Assembly (NCBI GenBank): GCA_028287665.1 | Contig: JAQBPF010000167.1 | Span: 1-9,511, forward strand | Origin: Deinococcus sp. | GTDB lineage: Bacteria > Deinococcota > Deinococci > Deinococcales > Deinococcaceae | Direction: 5' to 3' | DNA length: 9,511 nucleotides | Shown: one piece after another, positions 7,536 to 9,511 of the stretch | How positions within the stretch are numbered: position 1 is the first letter of the stretch | Layout: every line of letters starts with the position of its first letter | Made by a program: the position numbers and the translations under genes | The notes under the pieces: model-generated | Database searches by the model: none | Told to the model about the DNA's origin: nothing | Seen by the model: the letters and a program-made list of their open reading frames with translations, nothing else

Positions 7536-7574
7536 AATCTGACAATATTACATCTGACTGCCAGAAATTTGACA
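7536..7574. repeat. Three direct repeats at exact 15-bp period in the divergent promoter region
   Basis: AATCTGACA (7536-7544), CATCTGACT (7551-7559) and AATTTGACA (7566-7574) share the core AT(C/T)TGAC and are spaced exactly 15 bp apart. The third copy overlaps the TTGACA -35-like box of the ABC-F gene. The array lies between two divergent genes and could be an operator for one or both. No regulator family is recognised. Confidence 0.5.
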
Positions 7575-7594
7575 TCAGGCTGGGGCGGTATACT
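7569..7594 (+). promoter_or_regulatory. Candidate promoter for a leaderless ABC-F transcript
   Basis: TATACT at 7589-7594 is a near-consensus -10 box ending 7 nt before the GTG at 7602, which places the expected transcription start at the start codon. TTGACA at 7569-7574 is a perfect -35 sequence, but the spacer is only 14 bp, shorter than optimal. The -10 alone may suffice, as in many Deinococcus leaderless genes. Confidence 0.6.
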
Positions 7595-7601
7595 TCAGGG
7601 C

Positions 7602-9488
7602 GTGCTTGTTGCTGTGCAGGATGCCATCAAAGAATATGGGCCGTTGACCGTGCTGTCTGAGGTCACTTTTGCCGTTCAACCCGGCGACCGCGTGGGGTTG
7701 GTGGGACGCAACGGAGCGGGAAAAAGTACGTTGCTGCGCCTGCTGACGGGCGAGATCGCTCCCGATGGGGGGACCGTGCGCCGGGCACCAGGGGTGCGGG
7801 TGCGGGCGCTGCGCCAGGATCCGGTGTTTCCCGATGGAGCCACCGTAGACAGCGTACTGGACGCCGCCTTTCATGATCTGGATGCTCTGGAGGCAGAACT
7901 GGAAGCTGCCGCCGCCGCCATGAGCAGCGGTACCCCCGAAAGCGTAATGCTGCATGAAGAGGTTCTGGAGCATTACGTGAGGCGTGGGGGCTACGAGCGC
8001 CGCAGCCGCAAAGATGCCGTCACACTGGCGTTCGGCTTTCGGGGCCGGGAAACCGATCTGGTGTCGGCCCTCAGCGGCGGCGAGCGCACCCGGTTGGGGC
8101 TGGCCGCGCTGCTGGTAGAAAACCCCGATGTGCTGCTACTGGACGAGCCGACCAACCACCTCGACATCGTCATGGTGGAATGGCTGGAAAACTTCCTGTC
8201 ACGCTATCCGGGCGCGGTGTTGGTCATCAGCCACGACCGGACTTTCCTGGATACCGTGACCCGCGAAACGGCGTATTTACGCGGCGGCGGTCTGAAAGTG
8301 TATGCGGGCGGCTATACCGTATTCCGCGAGAATCTGGACGCTGAACTGGAACGCCAGGCGGCCGCCGCCGCGCAGGATGCCAAACAGGTGGCCGCCCTGC
8401 AATCCAGCGCCGACCGCATGAAAATCTGGGGGCTGGGCATGAGCAAGCTGGCCCGCCGTGCCAAAGCCATGCAGGCCCGCGTCGACCGGATGCAGGCGCG
8501 CGCCACCGCCGCCCCGCCCGCCGCCGAACGCACCACCAGGATCGTGTTTCATGCGCCCGAAAGCGGAGACGTGGTGCTGGACGCCCGCCATGTGACGCGC
8601 CGAATAGAGGGCAGGCACGGCCCGCGCACCCTGTTTGAAGATGTGAATGTGCAACTGCGCCGGGGCGAGCGCGTGGCGATTATTGGCCGCAACGGGGCAG
8701 GCAAAACTACATTGCTGAAGGCGTTGTTGGGTCTGGAACCCAGCAACGACCCGCGCGCGCGTGTGCTGACTGGCGCAAGGGTCACGGTGGGCTACTACGA
8801 TCAGGCGCTGCGCGGTGTAGACCCCAGCCAGACCCTCTATGACGTGGCCCGCGAATACGTGTCCAAAGACCCGGAAGCCCACGACCTGCTGGGAACGTTT
8901 ATGTTTCCCTACGATCAGCACGACAAGCAGGCCAAAATTCTGTCGGGCGGTGAGCGGGCGCGGCTGGCGATGTTGAAGCTGGCGCAGGAAGACCACAACC
9001 TGCTGGTGATGGACGAGCCGACCAACCACCTGGATATGGAAATGGTGGAGTCGCTGGAAGAGGCACTGACCGCGTTTACGGGCACCCTGATCATGGTCAG
9101 CCATGACCGCGCCTTTATCGAGGGACTGGCTGACCGAATCTGGCTGATCGAAGACGGTCTGTTCTATGAATATCCCGGCTGGGCCGACTACAAGGCCAAG
9201 CATAAGCCCGTGCTGCCCGAGGTTCCGGTCGTGGTGGCTGCGCCGAAGCCTGCACCCGCCAAAGGCAAGGGCCTGTGGCATCTCAAGCGGCAGGTCGAAG
9301 TGCTGGAAGCCGAGATCGCCCGCCTGGAAGCGCATCTGATGGACGCCCAGAATGCCCTGCATGCAGCGGGCGCAGGGGCCGACTACGCCGCGCTGGGACA
9401 GGCTGCCCATAACCTGGAGGCCGAGCTGGAAGCCAAAATGGCCGAATGGGGAGACAAGCAGGCGGAAGTCGAGGCCAAGGGGGGCTAA
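7602..9488 (+). CDS. ABC-F family ATPase (ribosome-associated translation factor type)
   Basis: This is a soluble protein with two ABC cassettes and no membrane domain, the ABC-F class, whose studied members bind the ribosome near the E site and act in translation or antibiotic protection. The 628 residues hold cassette 1 (Walker A GRNGAGKST at 35, signature LSGGER at 157, Walker B with DEPTNHLD at 181, His211), a charged helical linker at about 240-310, and cassette 2 (GRNGAGKTT at 362, LSGGER at 447, DEPTNHLD at 471, His501). Both catalytic Glu residues are present. A Pro/Ala/Lys linker leads to a C-terminal coiled coil at about 557-626, as in Uup-like members. I chose GTG at 7602 because MLVAVQDAIKEYGPL is a typical ABC-F beginning and a -10 box sits 7 nt upstream. 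An in-frame TTG at 7569 falls within the promoter. Housekeeping and resistance roles cannot be told apart here. Confidence 0.93.
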   Translation: MLVAVQDAIKEYGPLTVLSEVTFAVQPGDRVGLVGRNGAGKSTLLRLLTGEIAPDGGTVRRAPGVRVRALRQDPVFPDGATVDSVLDAAFHDLDALEAELEAAAAAMSSGTPESVMLHEEVLEHYVRRGGYERRSRKDAVTLAFGFRGRETDLVSALSGGERTRLGLAALLVENPDVLLLDEPTNHLDIVMVEWLENFLSRYPGAVLVISHDRTFLDTVTRETAYLRGGGLKVYAGGYTVFRENLDAELERQAAAAAQDAKQVAALQSSADRMKIWGLGMSKLARRAKAMQARVDRMQARATAAPPAAERTTRIVFHAPESGDVVLDARHVTRRIEGRHGPRTLFEDVNVQLRRGERVAIIGRNGAGKTTLLKALLGLEPSNDPRARVLTGARVTVGYYDQALRGVDPSQTLYDVAREYVSKDPEAHDLLGTFMFPYDQHDKQAKILSGGERARLAMLKLAQEDHNLLVMDEPTNHLDMEMVESLEEALTAFTGTLIMVSHDRAFIEGLADRIWLIEDGLFYEYPGWADYKAKHKPVLPEVPVVVAAPKPAPAKGKGLWHLKRQVEVLEAEIARLEAHLMDAQNALHAAGAGADYAALGQAAHNLEAELEAKMAEWGDKQAEVEAKGG

Positions 9489-9511
9489 AGCAAAAGCGGA
9501 TTCGCCTTCAG

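Noticed and set aside
7562..7578. Possible radiation/desiccation response motif around TTTGACAT
   Set aside because: Only a partial right half-site is present. The left half of the palindrome is missing.
8140..9031. Two identical stretches of about 21 bp (GGACGAGCCGACCAACCACC at 8141 and 9011)
   Set aside because: They encode the DEPTNHL Walker B motif in both ABC cassettes. Protein conservation plus codon bias explains them.
1..9499. GCAAAAGCGG occurs at both ends of the window (1-10 and 9490-9499)
   Set aside because: One copy is within nuoL coding sequence and the match is only 10 bp. Chance is the simplest reading; it is not evidence of an element boundary.

Overview
The window looks like a piece of a Deinococcus (Deinococcota) chromosome. 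The evidence is high GC with strong avoidance of A/T-ending codons, a NuoM protein that resembles Thermus Nqo13 as I remember it, GTG-started genes whose -10 boxes lie 6-7 nt from the start codon (the leaderless layout common in Deinococcus), and a GATC-containing heptamer inverted repeat between genes. The assignment is by recognition only; no search was run.

Left part (1-4233, + strand): the 3' end of a respiratory complex I (nuo) operon. It holds nuoL (5' end outside the window), then nuoM and nuoN, which abut at TGA/ATG. These are the three antiporter-like membrane subunits that pump protons in NADH:quinone oxidoreductase, and each keeps the key Glu/Lys residues of its channel. A 169-bp gap between nuoL and nuoM carries an inverted-repeat element built from 7-bp units. 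A lone arm of the same element follows nuoN.

Middle (4234-4416): the convergent gap. It contains the lone repeat arm, a strong hairpin that can act as a bidirectional terminator, and a 20-bp unit duplicated in tandem.

Right-middle (4417-7516, - strand): a two-gene signalling unit. The first gene encodes a secreted FecR-domain protein with Ig-like C-terminal modules. It overlaps by 17 bp a gene for a membrane CHASE2 sensor joined to a GGDEF-family diguanylate cyclase domain (GADEF variant, with a product-inhibition RxxD site). The pairing suggests that the exported FecR protein works with the extracytoplasmic CHASE2 domain to control c-di-GMP.

Right (7602-9488, + strand): a complete ABC-F ATPase (two ABC cassettes, no membrane domain, C-terminal coiled coil), probably a ribosome-associated translation factor. 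It is transcribed divergently from the FecR gene. The 85-bp divergent gap holds a candidate promoter for each gene and three direct repeats of a TCTGACA-like motif at an exact 15-bp period. That array is the least explained signal in an otherwise ordinary window.
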